From Collinsella sp. (lineage in GTDB: Bacteria > Actinomycetota > Coriobacteriia > Coriobacteriales > Coriobacteriaceae): a DNA stretch of 64,000 nt. Of this stretch, positions 24,111 to 31,934 are shown piece after piece. The notes under the pieces were generated by a model that was given only the letters and a program-made list of their open reading frames with translations, did no database searches and was not told where the DNA came from. The DNA is taken from contig JAGZUC010000007.1 in NCBI GenBank assembly GCA_018380195.1, forward strand, positions 1 through 64,000, given 5' to 3'. Both the position numbers and the translations under genes were made by a program. The stretch's first letter is position 1; each line of letters begins with the position of its first letter.

Positions 24111-25400
24111 ATGAACGGGCAGCCCGTAGCAAGGGATAACTACCTCAAGAAGCTGATCGCTTTTCGCGATTCAGATGTTATCAAGGTCGTCACCGGCATG
24201 CGGCGATGCGGCAAGTCAACGTTGCTCGACATGATGCGCTCCCATCTTGCCAAAGACGGCGTACCGACCGAATGCCTTCTCTCTTTTCGAATGGAATCAT
24301 TCGAGCTCGAGGGAATTCGCGATTGGCGCGAGCTTTACCGTCATGTCGTCGAGCGGATGCCGTCGAGTGGGAAGTGCTATCTCTTCTTTGATGAGCTTCA
24401 AGAAGTTTCCAGCTGGGAGAAAGCCATCAACGCGCTTCGCGTCGACAAAGACTGCGACATCTACATTACGGGCTCGAATGCGTTTTTGCTCTCCAGCGAA
24501 ATAGCGACCCTAATCTCAGGAAGATACGTCGAAATCAGAATGCACCCGCTATCTTTCTCCGAATACCTCGACTTCCTTGGCCCGACCGAAGTCACGAGCA
24601 GATATGCCGTCTTTGGGAGGGAAGAAATCACCCCGCTCGACGAGTTGCTCGACCGATACCTTCAATTTGGAGGTCTCCCCTATCTCGCGATTTCCGGTCT
24701 GCCCGAACGAGAGATGAAGGACTACATCTGGAGCACCTACCAGACCATTGTCGGTCGCGACATCTTGGCCCGTGAGGCCCGCCGAGGACGGAGGGCCGTA
24801 ACGAGCAGAGACCTACTCGACAGAGTTTGCGCCTACCTGGCAGACAACATCTCAAACCCAACATCGATCAACAAGATCGTCGGCTCTTTGAACGAAAGCG
24901 GGACCAAAACTTCGCACGGCGCCATCGACACCTGCGTGTCGGCGCTCGAAGAAACCTATATCTTCTCCCATGCCCTCCGCTTTGACATCAAAGGGCGCGA
25001 GGTGCTCAAAACCGGAGGAAAATACTATATCGAGGACCTTGGACTCCGCGCCTACCTCGACGGTTATCGCGGCAGCGATAGCGGACGCGCCCTCGAAAAC
25101 GCCGTGTATAACCGCCTCGTCATCGATGGATATCGGGTTTTCACGGGACACATGCGAAATGCCGAGATTGATTTTATCGCCATCGGCGACGGGGCGGACC
25201 GCAAGTTTATCCAAGTCACGGACACCATTGATGAGGAAGCCACGCGCAATCGCGAACTGCGCCCCTTCGAGCTGAAATCGCTCGAGAAGGTTGCCGCCGG
25301 TTACGAGAAGATCCTCGTCGTCCGTCACGGCGATCACCCTACGGACATAGACGGCATCAGAATCGTTTCGGCTGTCGATTTTCTGCTTGGGCGCTTCTAG
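24111..25400 (+). CDS. AAA ATPase with degenerate DUF4143 domain (copy 2)
   Basis: The 429-residue protein has Walker A GMRRCGKST near residue 30, Walker B CYLFFDELQEVSSWEKA near 93 and a DUF4143 C-terminus. The nuclease-like motif is altered: after IDFIAI the expected E-x-K reads QVT, so catalysis at this site is unlikely. Its neighbours are tex and an isolated aldolase, with no evident operon. The start at 24111 was chosen because it follows the palindrome array; the ribosome-binding site is weak (TTGGACG). Lower GC than tex suggests separate origin. Confidence 0.82.
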   Translation: MNGQPVARDNYLKKLIAFRDSDVIKVVTGMRRCGKSTLLDMMRSHLAKDGVPTECLLSFRMESFELEGIRDWRELYRHVVERMPSSGKCYLFFDELQEVSSWEKAINALRVDKDCDIYITGSNAFLLSSEIATLISGRYVEIRMHPLSFSEYLDFLGPTEVTSRYAVFGREEITPLDELLDRYLQFGGLPYLAISGLPEREMKDYIWSTYQTIVGRDILAREARRGRRAVTSRDLLDRVCAYLADNISNPTSINKIVGSLNESGTKTSHGAIDTCVSALEETYIFSHALRFDIKGREVLKTGGKYYIEDLGLRAYLDGYRGSDSGRALENAVYNRLVIDGYRVFTGHMRNAEIDFIAIGDGADRKFIQVTDTIDEEATRNRELRPFELKSLEKVAAGYEKILVVRHGDHPTDIDGIRIVSAVDFLLGRF

Positions 25401-25603
25401 CATCGATGTCACCCATCGCGACGATTCGTTCATCGAAGACGGAATCGCTTGACCGATTATTCGAACCTGTCCCATACGACCGTCGCCCCACGGCATGGGC
25501 AAATATACCGCTGGAGGCGCTCGATAGGCCACGTCCTGCCGAGCGCCTCTCCTTCTAAAGCGATCTGGCCGAAACTCCGAAGCGCGAAACGTCGTTCCTC
25601 TGA

Positions 25604-25807
25604 GCCCCACCAACAAAAATCGAGTTATGCGGCCTCGCTGGGCCACGATGACACCCCTCAAAGCGCCAAACGCAACAAATTGACGCTAGATATTCCACAA
25701 ACGTCCCGTATCGGCACCCACAGAGGTACGATACGGGACGTTTTTCAGCCGCATTGCGATCTTGACAGCAATCAGAGGCCGAATAACTCGATTTTTGTTG
25801 GTGGGGC
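25604..25807. repeat. 204-bp palindromic element with internal terminator hairpin
   Basis: Perfect 25-base arms at 25604-25628 and 25783-25807 extend with near-matches inward to about 32 bases. In the middle, AAACGTCCCGTATCG (25699-25713) and its complement (25729-25743) form a 15-bp hairpin with TTTTT at its right side, a good terminator for ATPase 2. The element fills the space between ATPase 2 and the convergent aldolase gene. Short ORFs here overlap the arms and look spurious. Confidence 0.85.
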
Positions 25808-25823
25808 CTATTAAAGGCGCGGA

Positions 25824-26528
25824 CTACGGCAGGATATGGAAGCCGAGCGAGGCGATATCCTTGGCAAAGCCGCGGACGGTGTCGAGCGAGACCTCGTACG
25901 GGTCGCGACCGATGTTCTTGCGCTTGGCCAGGATGCTGTTGGGCACCGTGATGATCTGGCAACCGCAGGCCTCGGCCTGGTAAATGTTGATAAGCTCACG
26001 CGTGGACGCCCACAGGACCTCGCAGTTGGGCTTAGCGGCGGCCTTCTTGACCGGCTCCGTCACAAACGGAATGGGGTCGACGCCGGTGTCGGCGATACGG
26101 CCGGCAAAGAGCGAGATGATGGACGGCGTCTCGGCGTCAACGGCCTCGACCATCTCGTCGACCTGCTCGGGCGTAAAGATAGTGGTGACGTTGACCTTGA
26201 TGCCGTCGGCCGAAAGCTTGCGGACCAGCTCGGCGGTGGATTCACCCTTGGTGGTCACGCACGGGATCTTAACGTAGACGTTCTCGGCCCAGGTAGCGAT
26301 CTCGCGGGCCTCGACCTCCATGGTCTCGACGTCGTCGGCAAAGACCTCAAACGAAACGGACACATCGGTGATATGGGTCAGGACCTCTTTGGCAAACGCG
26401 CGGTAATCCGTCACGCCGCCCTTCTTCATAAGGGACGGGTTGGTCGTGAAACCCTGAACGTTGCCGTTCTCGTACATGTCGAGCATGCCCTCGAGGTTTG
26501 CACCGTCAGCGAACACCTTGATTGCCAT
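25824..26528 (-). CDS. Transaldolase / fructose-6-phosphate aldolase-like protein 1
   Basis: This 234-residue class I aldolase of the small TalC/FSA type has FTTNPSLMKKGG near residue 25, the Schiff-base lysine in VYVKIP near 88, and the NVTTIFTPEQ and SLFAGRIADTG strands. It would transfer or cleave dihydroxyacetone units of sugar phosphates. It is closely similar to the copy at 29124 on the other side of the PTS genes. A terminator at 26757-26795 separates it from the PTS operon, so it probably has its own promoter in the gap before 26528. RBS GAAAGGAA. Confidence 0.87.
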   Translation of the reverse strand: MAIKVFADGANLEGMLDMYENGNVQGFTTNPSLMKKGGVTDYRAFAKEVLTHITDVSVSFEVFADDVETMEVEAREIATWAENVYVKIPCVTTKGESTAELVRKLSADGIKVNVTTIFTPEQVDEMVEAVDAETPSIISLFAGRIADTGVDPIPFVTEPVKKAAAKPNCEVLWASTRELINIYQAEACGCQIITVPNSILAKRKNIGRDPYEVSLDTVRGFAKDIASLGFHILP

Positions 26529-26852
26529 CTGCCTGATTCCTTTCGTTTGCATAAGGCCGGTAAACTGCTAAACACTTTACCTATGTTTATCAAGGCGTGA
26601 ACTGCGGGTTTTTATCTTCTCGGCGAACGGTTTTACGGTTTTACCATTTTTATATCGACACCCCAGCAGCAAAACGTTTTTGCCATTCATTGCGTTTGAT
26701 TCCGCTCACAGCGCAGAGACGATGCTTCGTCAATACGTTTTCACAACCACTTCAAAACAAAAAGCGGTGACGCCTCATTTGAGACGTCACCGCTTCCGTG
26801 TAGGAGCCGGTTATCGGAGCTCCGCCCGATTAGGGCTTAAAGTGTGCCTGGA
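26529..26852. other. Gap between PTS operon and aldolase 1
   Basis: The 324-base gap has no gene. It holds the PTS operon terminator at its left end as read on the minus strand, then an AT-rich stretch with two GTAAAACCG motifs in close succession (around 26622-26650, minus strand) that could contain the promoter and an operator of the aldolase gene. Confidence 0.5.
26757..26795 (-). terminator. Terminator of the PTS operon
   Basis: AAGCGGTGACG and CGTCACCGCTT pair across a 12-nt loop (with CTC/GAG inside). On the minus strand the hairpin is followed by TTTTTG. Confidence 0.85.
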
Positions 26853-28244
26853 TTACTCTTCCTCAACGTGGTTGATCACAGCGCCCTTGGTGTGGATGAA
26901 GTTGGGGACAAAGGCGACGATCAGAAGGACAGCGAGAATCGCGTAGACACCGGTGGTACCGAAGGCCTCGGCAGCGCGGCCGAGCGTAATACCAATAACG
27001 GAGAAGTCGAAGTCGCCGAACGTAGTGTTCTTGAAGCCGAAGACGTCAAGAACAGGCAGGAGCAGAGCAGGGGCAAAGGTGATGAGCAGGCCGTTGACGA
27101 AAGCGCCAAGAGCTGCACCCTTGCGGCCACCGGTAGCATTGCCGTAGATGCCGGCGGTAGCACCGCAGAAGAAGTGAGGAACCATGCCCGGGATGATGAA
27201 GATACCGAGGGTAGCGCCCACGATGAACATACCGACCACGCCACCGATAAAGGAAGCGACAAAGCCGAGAATGACGGCGGTGGGAGCGTAGGGGAAGAAG
27301 ACGGCGCAGTCGACGGCGGGGATGGCACCGGGGATCAGCTTGTTGGAGATGCCCTGGAAGGCCGGGACCAGGTCGGCGAGAATCATGCGGACGCCGTTGT
27401 AGACGATGGTGACGCCGACGGCGAAGGACAGAGCACAGGTCAGGGCGTAAACAATCACGTTGTCGCCGCCAGCAGTCTCAGTAACAACCGCAGGGTCTGC
27501 GATGTAAGCGGCAAAAGCAGTCACCAGGTAGAAGAAGGCCATGGTAAGAGCCGTGGAGATGGTGGTGTCGCGCAGGAAGGCATACTTCTCGGGAACCTCG
27601 ATCTTCTCGGTGCTGTTCTCCTCGGCGTCCTTAGCAAACAGCGTACCGACTGCAGCGGAGATATAGTAGGCAAGCGAGCCGAAGTGACCCATGGCGATCT
27701 CGTCGCCATCGGTAACCTTCTCGGTGAAACGCTGGCCGACGGCGGGAAGCATGGCGCTCACGAGGCCCAGGAACATACCGCCCACAATGATAAGCTGGAC
27801 ATCCTCGAAGCCAGATGCCTGCAGAACAGCAGACAGCAGGCAAGCCATGAACATGCTGTGATGGCCCGTCAGGAAGATGTACTTAAACTTGGTAAAGCGA
27901 GCAATGATAATGTTCACGACGTAGCCGAGAATCAGGATCATCATGGTCTGAACGCCGAGGACGCTCTGGGCCATCGAAACGACGACCTCGTTGTTGGGCA
28001 CGACGCCGGTGATGTGGAAACCGGTCTCGATGAAGGTACCCAGCGGAGCAAGGTTCTCCTGAACAACAGCGGCGCCGGCAGACAGCATGATGTAGCCAAG
28101 GATCGGCTTCAGGGTGCCCGTCATCACCTTGTGGGCGGGACGCTTAAGCGCGACAAGGCCGACAAAAGCGAACAGGCCCATAATCCATGCTGGCTTGGTC
28201 AGAATCGATTGGATAAACTCAAGTATGGGAAGGATGACTTGCAT
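26853..28244 (-). CDS. PTS IIC component, ascorbate (UlaA/SgaT) type
   Basis: The 463-residue integral membrane protein has about eleven hydrophobic segments. It has family-typical stretches such as ARFTKFKYIFLTGHHSMFMA and GQRFTEKVTDGDEIAMGHFG. It forms the membrane channel of an ascorbate-type PTS and couples transport to phosphorylation by the IIB protein encoded upstream. The start at 28244 follows AGAAAGGAAG. No UlaD/E/F/G-type catabolic genes are nearby, and two FSA-like aldolases flank the set. The substrate may therefore be a pentitol or sugar other than ascorbate. Confidence 0.87.
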   Translation of the reverse strand: MQVILPILEFIQSILTKPAWIMGLFAFVGLVALKRPAHKVMTGTLKPILGYIMLSAGAAVVQENLAPLGTFIETGFHITGVVPNNEVVVSMAQSVLGVQTMMILILGYVVNIIIARFTKFKYIFLTGHHSMFMACLLSAVLQASGFEDVQLIIVGGMFLGLVSAMLPAVGQRFTEKVTDGDEIAMGHFGSLAYYISAAVGTLFAKDAEENSTEKIEVPEKYAFLRDTTISTALTMAFFYLVTAFAAYIADPAVVTETAGGDNVIVYALTCALSFAVGVTIVYNGVRMILADLVPAFQGISNKLIPGAIPAVDCAVFFPYAPTAVILGFVASFIGGVVGMFIVGATLGIFIIPGMVPHFFCGATAGIYGNATGGRKGAALGAFVNGLLITFAPALLLPVLDVFGFKNTTFGDFDFSVIGITLGRAAEAFGTTGVYAILAVLLIVAFVPNFIHTKGAVINHVEEE

Positions 28245-28315
28245 CTGGGCTTCCTTTCTTTTTAACGTGGGCGCGTTTCCCTCTTCCACAGGGAACCGCC
28301 CTTTTTTGTGCCGCT

Positions 28316-28591
28316 TTAGGCGTTAGCGGCGGCCGCCTTGATTGCCTCGAGGGCGTCTTCGCGGATCTTCTTCTTGTTCACATAGCTGCGAACGATCACG
28401 ACGTTACCGTGAAGCTCGGGAGCGAGCTCCTTAACGGTGATGAACAGATCCGGATTTGCGGAAGAAGCACCGTTCAGGTCCATAGACTCAACGTCGGCCT
28501 TGATGCCCTCCTCCTCGCAAAGCTCCTCGACTTTGCCAGCGAGCATCAGGCTGGACCCGATGCCGTTTCCGCATACGGTGATGATATGCAT
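28316..28591 (-). CDS. PTS IIB component, ascorbate/galactitol type
   Basis: The 91-residue protein starts with the phosphocysteine loop TVCGNGIGSSLML (Cys at about residue 8) of the UlaB/GatB fold. It passes phosphate from IIA to the sugar at IIC. It sits between the IIA and IIC genes in the usual split arrangement. Length is normal for a stand-alone IIB. Confidence 0.9.
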   Translation of the reverse strand: MHIITVCGNGIGSSLMLAGKVEELCEEEGIKADVESMDLNGASSANPDLFITVKELAPELHGNVVIVRSYVNKKKIREDALEAIKAAAANA

Positions 28592-28667
28592 GGCAACCTT
28601 CCTCTCCTACACGTGACGGTTTTCCCGTCTATCCAAAAGCGGCGACGCATCGCCGTGCCATTAAGGC

Positions 28668-29114
28668 CTAAAAGAATGAACGCATGGTCTCCAGAACTTG
28701 CTCGGGCGTATCGCACGCGCTGAGCTTGGCAACGCAGTCCTCATCCTCGAACATCTGCGAAAGCTCCGCCAAGCAGCCAAGATGGGCCTTGGGGTCGGGC
28801 GCGCAGATGCCCACGAGCACGTGAACCGGATCGAAATCCTCATGTCCAAACGCAACCGCAGGATCAAGCGTGACGATGCAGATTCCCGCTTCGCTCACGT
28901 TGCCATCGGCCTGGGCATGGGGCATGGCGATGCCCTCTTCAAGAACCATATAGGGACCGAATTTGTGAACCGATGAAATCATGGCGTCGACATAGCTCTG
29001 GTCGCATTTGCCGGCGTCTACGAGCAATTTGCCGCACGCCTTAATCGCTTCCTCCCAATCGGAGGCCTCGACATGGCAGGCAACAAGCTCGGGCTTAAGA
29101 AGATCGGTCAGCAT
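28668..29114 (-). CDS. PTS IIA component, fructose/mannitol (EIIA-2) fold
   Basis: The 148-residue protein has the phosphohistidine in GIAMPHAQAD near residue 65 and the downstream segment DFDPVHVLVGICAPD typical of UlaC-like IIA proteins. It receives phosphate from HPr and donates it to IIB. The gene starts 9 bases after the stop of aldolase 2, so it is co-transcribed with it. Confidence 0.9.
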   Translation of the reverse strand: MLTDLLKPELVACHVEASDWEEAIKACGKLLVDAGKCDQSYVDAMISSVHKFGPYMVLEEGIAMPHAQADGNVSEAGICIVTLDPAVAFGHEDFDPVHVLVGICAPDPKAHLGCLAELSQMFEDEDCVAKLSACDTPEQVLETMRSFF

Positions 29115-29123
29115 GCTCGCCCC

Positions 29124-29834
29124 CTACTCCTCGGGCAGGATATGAAAACCAAGCGCCTGAATGTCGCGGGCAAAGCCCTTGACCGTATCAAGCGAGTACT
29201 CAAGCAAATCTTTCCCGAAATTCTTGCGCTTGGCAAGAAGGGCATTGGGGACCGTAATGATCTGGCAGCCAACAGACTCTGCCTGGAAGATGTTGAGCAC
29301 CTCACGCGTGGATGCCCAGAGAACCTCGGCGGCGGGCTTGACGGCAGCCTTCTTTACGGACTCTGCCATGAGAGGCAGCGGATCGACACCGGTATCGGCG
29401 ATTCGGCCGGCAAAGATAGACAGAATAGAGGGGGTCTCGGCAGAGACGGCATCGACGAACTCGTCGACCTGCTCGGGCGTGAAGATGGTGGTGACATTCA
29501 CCTTGATGCCATCGGCGGAAAGGCGCTTGACCAGCGCGGCGGTGGACTCGCCCTTGGTGTTGAGCGCCGGAATCTTAACGTAGACGTTGTCCGCCCAGGT
29601 TGCGATCTCGCGAGCCTCGGCCTCCATACCAGCCTCGTCGTCGGCGAACACCTCAAAAGAGACCGACACATCGGTGATGTGCTCAAGAACCGTCTTGGCA
29701 AAAGCACGGTAGTCAGTCACGCCACCGGCCTTCATAAGGGAAGGATTGGTCGTGAAGCCCTGAACGTTGCCATTGTCGTGCATGTCAAGCATGCCCTCGA
29801 GGTTAGCGCCGTCGGCAAACACCTTGATCGCCAT
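29124..29834 (-). CDS. Transaldolase / fructose-6-phosphate aldolase-like protein 2
   Basis: This 236-residue paralogue of the protein at 25824 has the same FTTNPSLMKAGG, VYVKIP lysine and FAGRIADTGVD motifs. It is the first gene of the PTS operon, so its reaction is probably a step in use of the transported sugar. The start follows a GAAAGGA site. The close likeness of the two aldolases suggests duplication within this locus. Confidence 0.87.
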   Translation of the reverse strand: MAIKVFADGANLEGMLDMHDNGNVQGFTTNPSLMKAGGVTDYRAFAKTVLEHITDVSVSFEVFADDEAGMEAEAREIATWADNVYVKIPALNTKGESTAALVKRLSADGIKVNVTTIFTPEQVDEFVDAVSAETPSILSIFAGRIADTGVDPLPLMAESVKKAAVKPAAEVLWASTREVLNIFQAESVGCQIITVPNALLAKRKNFGKDLLEYSLDTVKGFARDIQALGFHILPEE

Positions 29835-30194
29835 GTTGGTCCTTTCTCATCTAGCATTATTGCTATCGAAAGCCTTTTTCTTTGTTTCAAAAGCTTTTCG
29901 GCTTTCTTTTATAAACTACTTCAAAAGATATCGAAAGCTCAATTGCCAACTTTCCGTGAACGGTCGATTATCGGGCGTGAACGTATCTCACTTTTTTTCG
30001 AACACCTTTCAGGCAAGACTCTTTACTGGCTGTTGCAGGCATTCTGCACGTCAGGCCAACTACTAATTACAAATAAAAGCAAGGCGTGTCATTCATCTCG
30101 TTCGCTCGATTTCGCCTTGTTCTTTTCATATCGATACGTTATATTTCGATTACGAAAGGCATTTCTTTTGCCTTTCGTTCAAAAGGAGCGACTT
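29835..30194. promoter_or_regulatory. Divergent control region of PTS operon and DeoR gene
   Basis: This 360-base AT-rich gap has repeated CGAAAG half-sites: TATCGAAAGC near 29866 and 29929, GGCTTTC near 29899, and a full dyad ACGAAAGGCA / TGCCTTTCGT near 30153-30176 just before the DeoR start. These are plausible DeoR operators controlling both directions. I do not see a protein-coding gene here; the long ORF crossing it is not protein-like upstream of 30195. Confidence 0.55.
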
Positions 30195-30986
30195 ATGGCA
30201 TCAACTTCAGACCTTTCCCCGGCCGAACGTCAGCGATTTATCATGAACTGGCTGGCCGAAAAGCCAAATATCTCGGTATCCGACATCGTTCGCCGCTTTT
30301 CGGTTTCGGAAGTTACCGCGCGACACGACCTCGTCTCGCTGGAATCGGAAGGCAAATTGCGTCGCGTACGTGGCGGAGCGGTATCGCTTTCTCGTTCCAA
30401 TGCCATTTCGTATCCCGAAGAGCGCATCAATGTCCAAGTCGAGGCCAAGGAGGCAATCGCCGCGACCGCAGCAACTCTTGTTGACGATGGCGACGTTCTG
30501 GTGATCGACATCGGCACCACGGCCTTTTACTTCACTAAGGCCCTCATGGACAAACGCGATATCACCATCATCACCGGCGATCTTGCTATCGCAAACTATG
30601 CCAGCTTTAATCTGCCCAATGCTTCGGTAGTGCTGTTAGGCGGCTCCGTGCGAAAGGGTCACCTTTATCTCGCGGGCGCGCTAACGCTCGACTGCATGAG
30701 CAAGCTTCATGCCGACAAGGCATTTGTCAGCGCGGACGGATTCCATCCCGACCACGGCTTTACCGTCGAGCATGACTTCTCGGCCATGATCAAGAGCATG
30801 TATCTGACCAACTCAAACCAGGGCTATATGATGGTTGACCAGGGAAAGTTCAACAAGACCAGTTTTTATCAGTCCGCGCAGATCGATGACCTCGATGGCA
30901 TCATCGTTGATGGAGACAATGAGGGCATCATGACGGCGGCCATCGAAAGCAGCCGCAGTCATCCCAAGCTCTATTTTGCAAAATAA
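30195..30986 (+). CDS. DeoR-family sugar-responsive regulator
   Basis: The 263-residue protein has an N-terminal DeoR helix-turn-helix (ISVSDIVRRFSVSEVTARHD, wing LRRVRGGAV). A sugar-phosphate-binding domain follows with the DIGTTAFYF loop and the conserved KAFVSADGFHPDHGFT segment. It is divergent from the PTS/aldolase operon and is the likely regulator, released by a phosphorylated sugar. The ATG at 30195 follows AAAAGGAG. Confidence 0.9.
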   Translation: MASTSDLSPAERQRFIMNWLAEKPNISVSDIVRRFSVSEVTARHDLVSLESEGKLRRVRGGAVSLSRSNAISYPEERINVQVEAKEAIAATAATLVDDGDVLVIDIGTTAFYFTKALMDKRDITIITGDLAIANYASFNLPNASVVLLGGSVRKGHLYLAGALTLDCMSKLHADKAFVSADGFHPDHGFTVEHDFSAMIKSMYLTNSNQGYMMVDQGKFNKTSFYQSAQIDDLDGIIVDGDNEGIMTAAIESSRSHPKLYFAK

Positions 30987-30989
30987 CTC

Positions 30990-31032
30990 AAATGGCCGGT
31001 TCGCCCACATCGAGGGCGAACCGGCCATTTAT
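30990..31032. terminator. Bidirectional terminator between DeoR and HAD genes
   Basis: AAATGGCCGGTTCGCCC pairs perfectly with GGCGAACCGGCCATTT across a short loop. It lies between convergent genes and ends at the stop codon of the HAD gene. Confidence 0.85.
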
Positions 31033-31859
31033 TAAATCAAGCCGAAGTGGCGCATCGCCGTAACCGTGCCGTCGTGTGCGACGTCGTCGGTCACGTAGTC
31101 GGCGACTGCCTTGACCTCGGGCATGGCGTTACCCATGGCAACGGCCGTCTCGACGGCGGCGAGCATACCCAGGTCGTTGCCCGAATCGCCAAAGCCAAAG
31201 GTGCGCGCGTTATCGGTGCGACCCAGGTACTCCAGCGCTCGCGCCACGCCCACGCCCTTGTCGATGCCCTTGGGGCTCAGTTCACGGTTTTCCCCGCCGG
31301 TGTTGCACAGCTCGAAATTGCGCTCGATAAAGCCGTCGTCGTTGGCCACGCGTGCCAAGTTAGATGCATTCAGGCACACCTTACCCACGTGCAAACGACC
31401 GTCGACGCGCATCTCCCCGGCACCGTGCACCACGGAAGCGCCGATCAAAGACGACTGTTCAATACCCGCAGGCTCCAGAGCAAAGGTCGCTCCATTGGTT
31501 TCGAAAAAGGCCTCGAATCCTGCCGAGATAATGCGATGTGCGAGTTCTTCGGCTACATCCTCGTCAAAGCAGTCCTCGTGCACCACGCGTCCCTCGACCT
31601 CGAGCGTAGCACCCGCCATGGCAACGATGCCTTCGGGATCCAACTCGCGCAGGCTGTCGGCGATGAGCCACAGGGGGCGGCCGGTGCAGATAAACGCCTT
31701 ATGACCCGCATCGCGCAGCGTGTGGAAGGCCTCGATTACCGCCTGCGAAGGACGAACCGCCGAAAAATCCTTATCGGTCATATCGTCGGGATCGAACGAC
31801 GTCAGCGTGCCGTCAACGTCAAAAAAGAGCACGGCGGAATCGGGGCACGCATCAATCAT
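31032..31859 (-). CDS. HAD-superfamily hydrolase, Cof-type phosphatase
   Basis: The 275-residue enzyme has HAD motif I FFDVDGTLTSF near residue 12, motif II CTGRP near 55 and the motif III/IV region GFGDSGNDLGMLAAV near 220. A type IIB cap lies in between. Such enzymes dephosphorylate sugar phosphates, nucleotides or vitamin phosphates in the cytoplasm. The start at 31859 follows GAAAGGAA. It is divergent from the methyltransferase gene and not obviously tied to it. Confidence 0.9.
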   Translation of the reverse strand: MIDACPDSAVLFFDVDGTLTSFDPDDMTDKDFSAVRPSQAVIEAFHTLRDAGHKAFICTGRPLWLIADSLRELDPEGIVAMAGATLEVEGRVVHEDCFDEDVAEELAHRIISAGFEAFFETNGATFALEPAGIEQSSLIGASVVHGAGEMRVDGRLHVGKVCLNASNLARVANDDGFIERNFELCNTGGENRELSPKGIDKGVGVARALEYLGRTDNARTFGFGDSGNDLGMLAAVETAVAMGNAMPEVKAVADYVTDDVAHDGTVTAMRHFGLI

Positions 31860-31899
31860 ATGGGTTCCTTTCGGGGGCGAGGGCAAACGGAGCATCCAT

Positions 31900-31907
31900 C
31901 ATATAAT
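31900..31907 (+). promoter_or_regulatory. Candidate -10 element before the rlmKL-like gene
   Basis: TATAAT at 31902-31907 lies 28 bases before the ATG at 31935. No good -35 is visible at the usual spacing. Confidence 0.4.
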
Positions 31908-31934
31908 GGAGCGACGCAACCAGAGAGGTCACCC

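Noticed and set aside
25449..25814. Small frames in the gap after ATPase 2
   Set aside because: They run through the palindrome arms and the terminator hairpin, lack ribosome-binding sites and look unlike proteins.
26844..28265. 473-codon plus-strand frame opposite the PTS IIC gene
   Set aside because: Composition rich in Asp, Gly and His without hydrophobic core; the IIC protein on the other strand is unmistakable.
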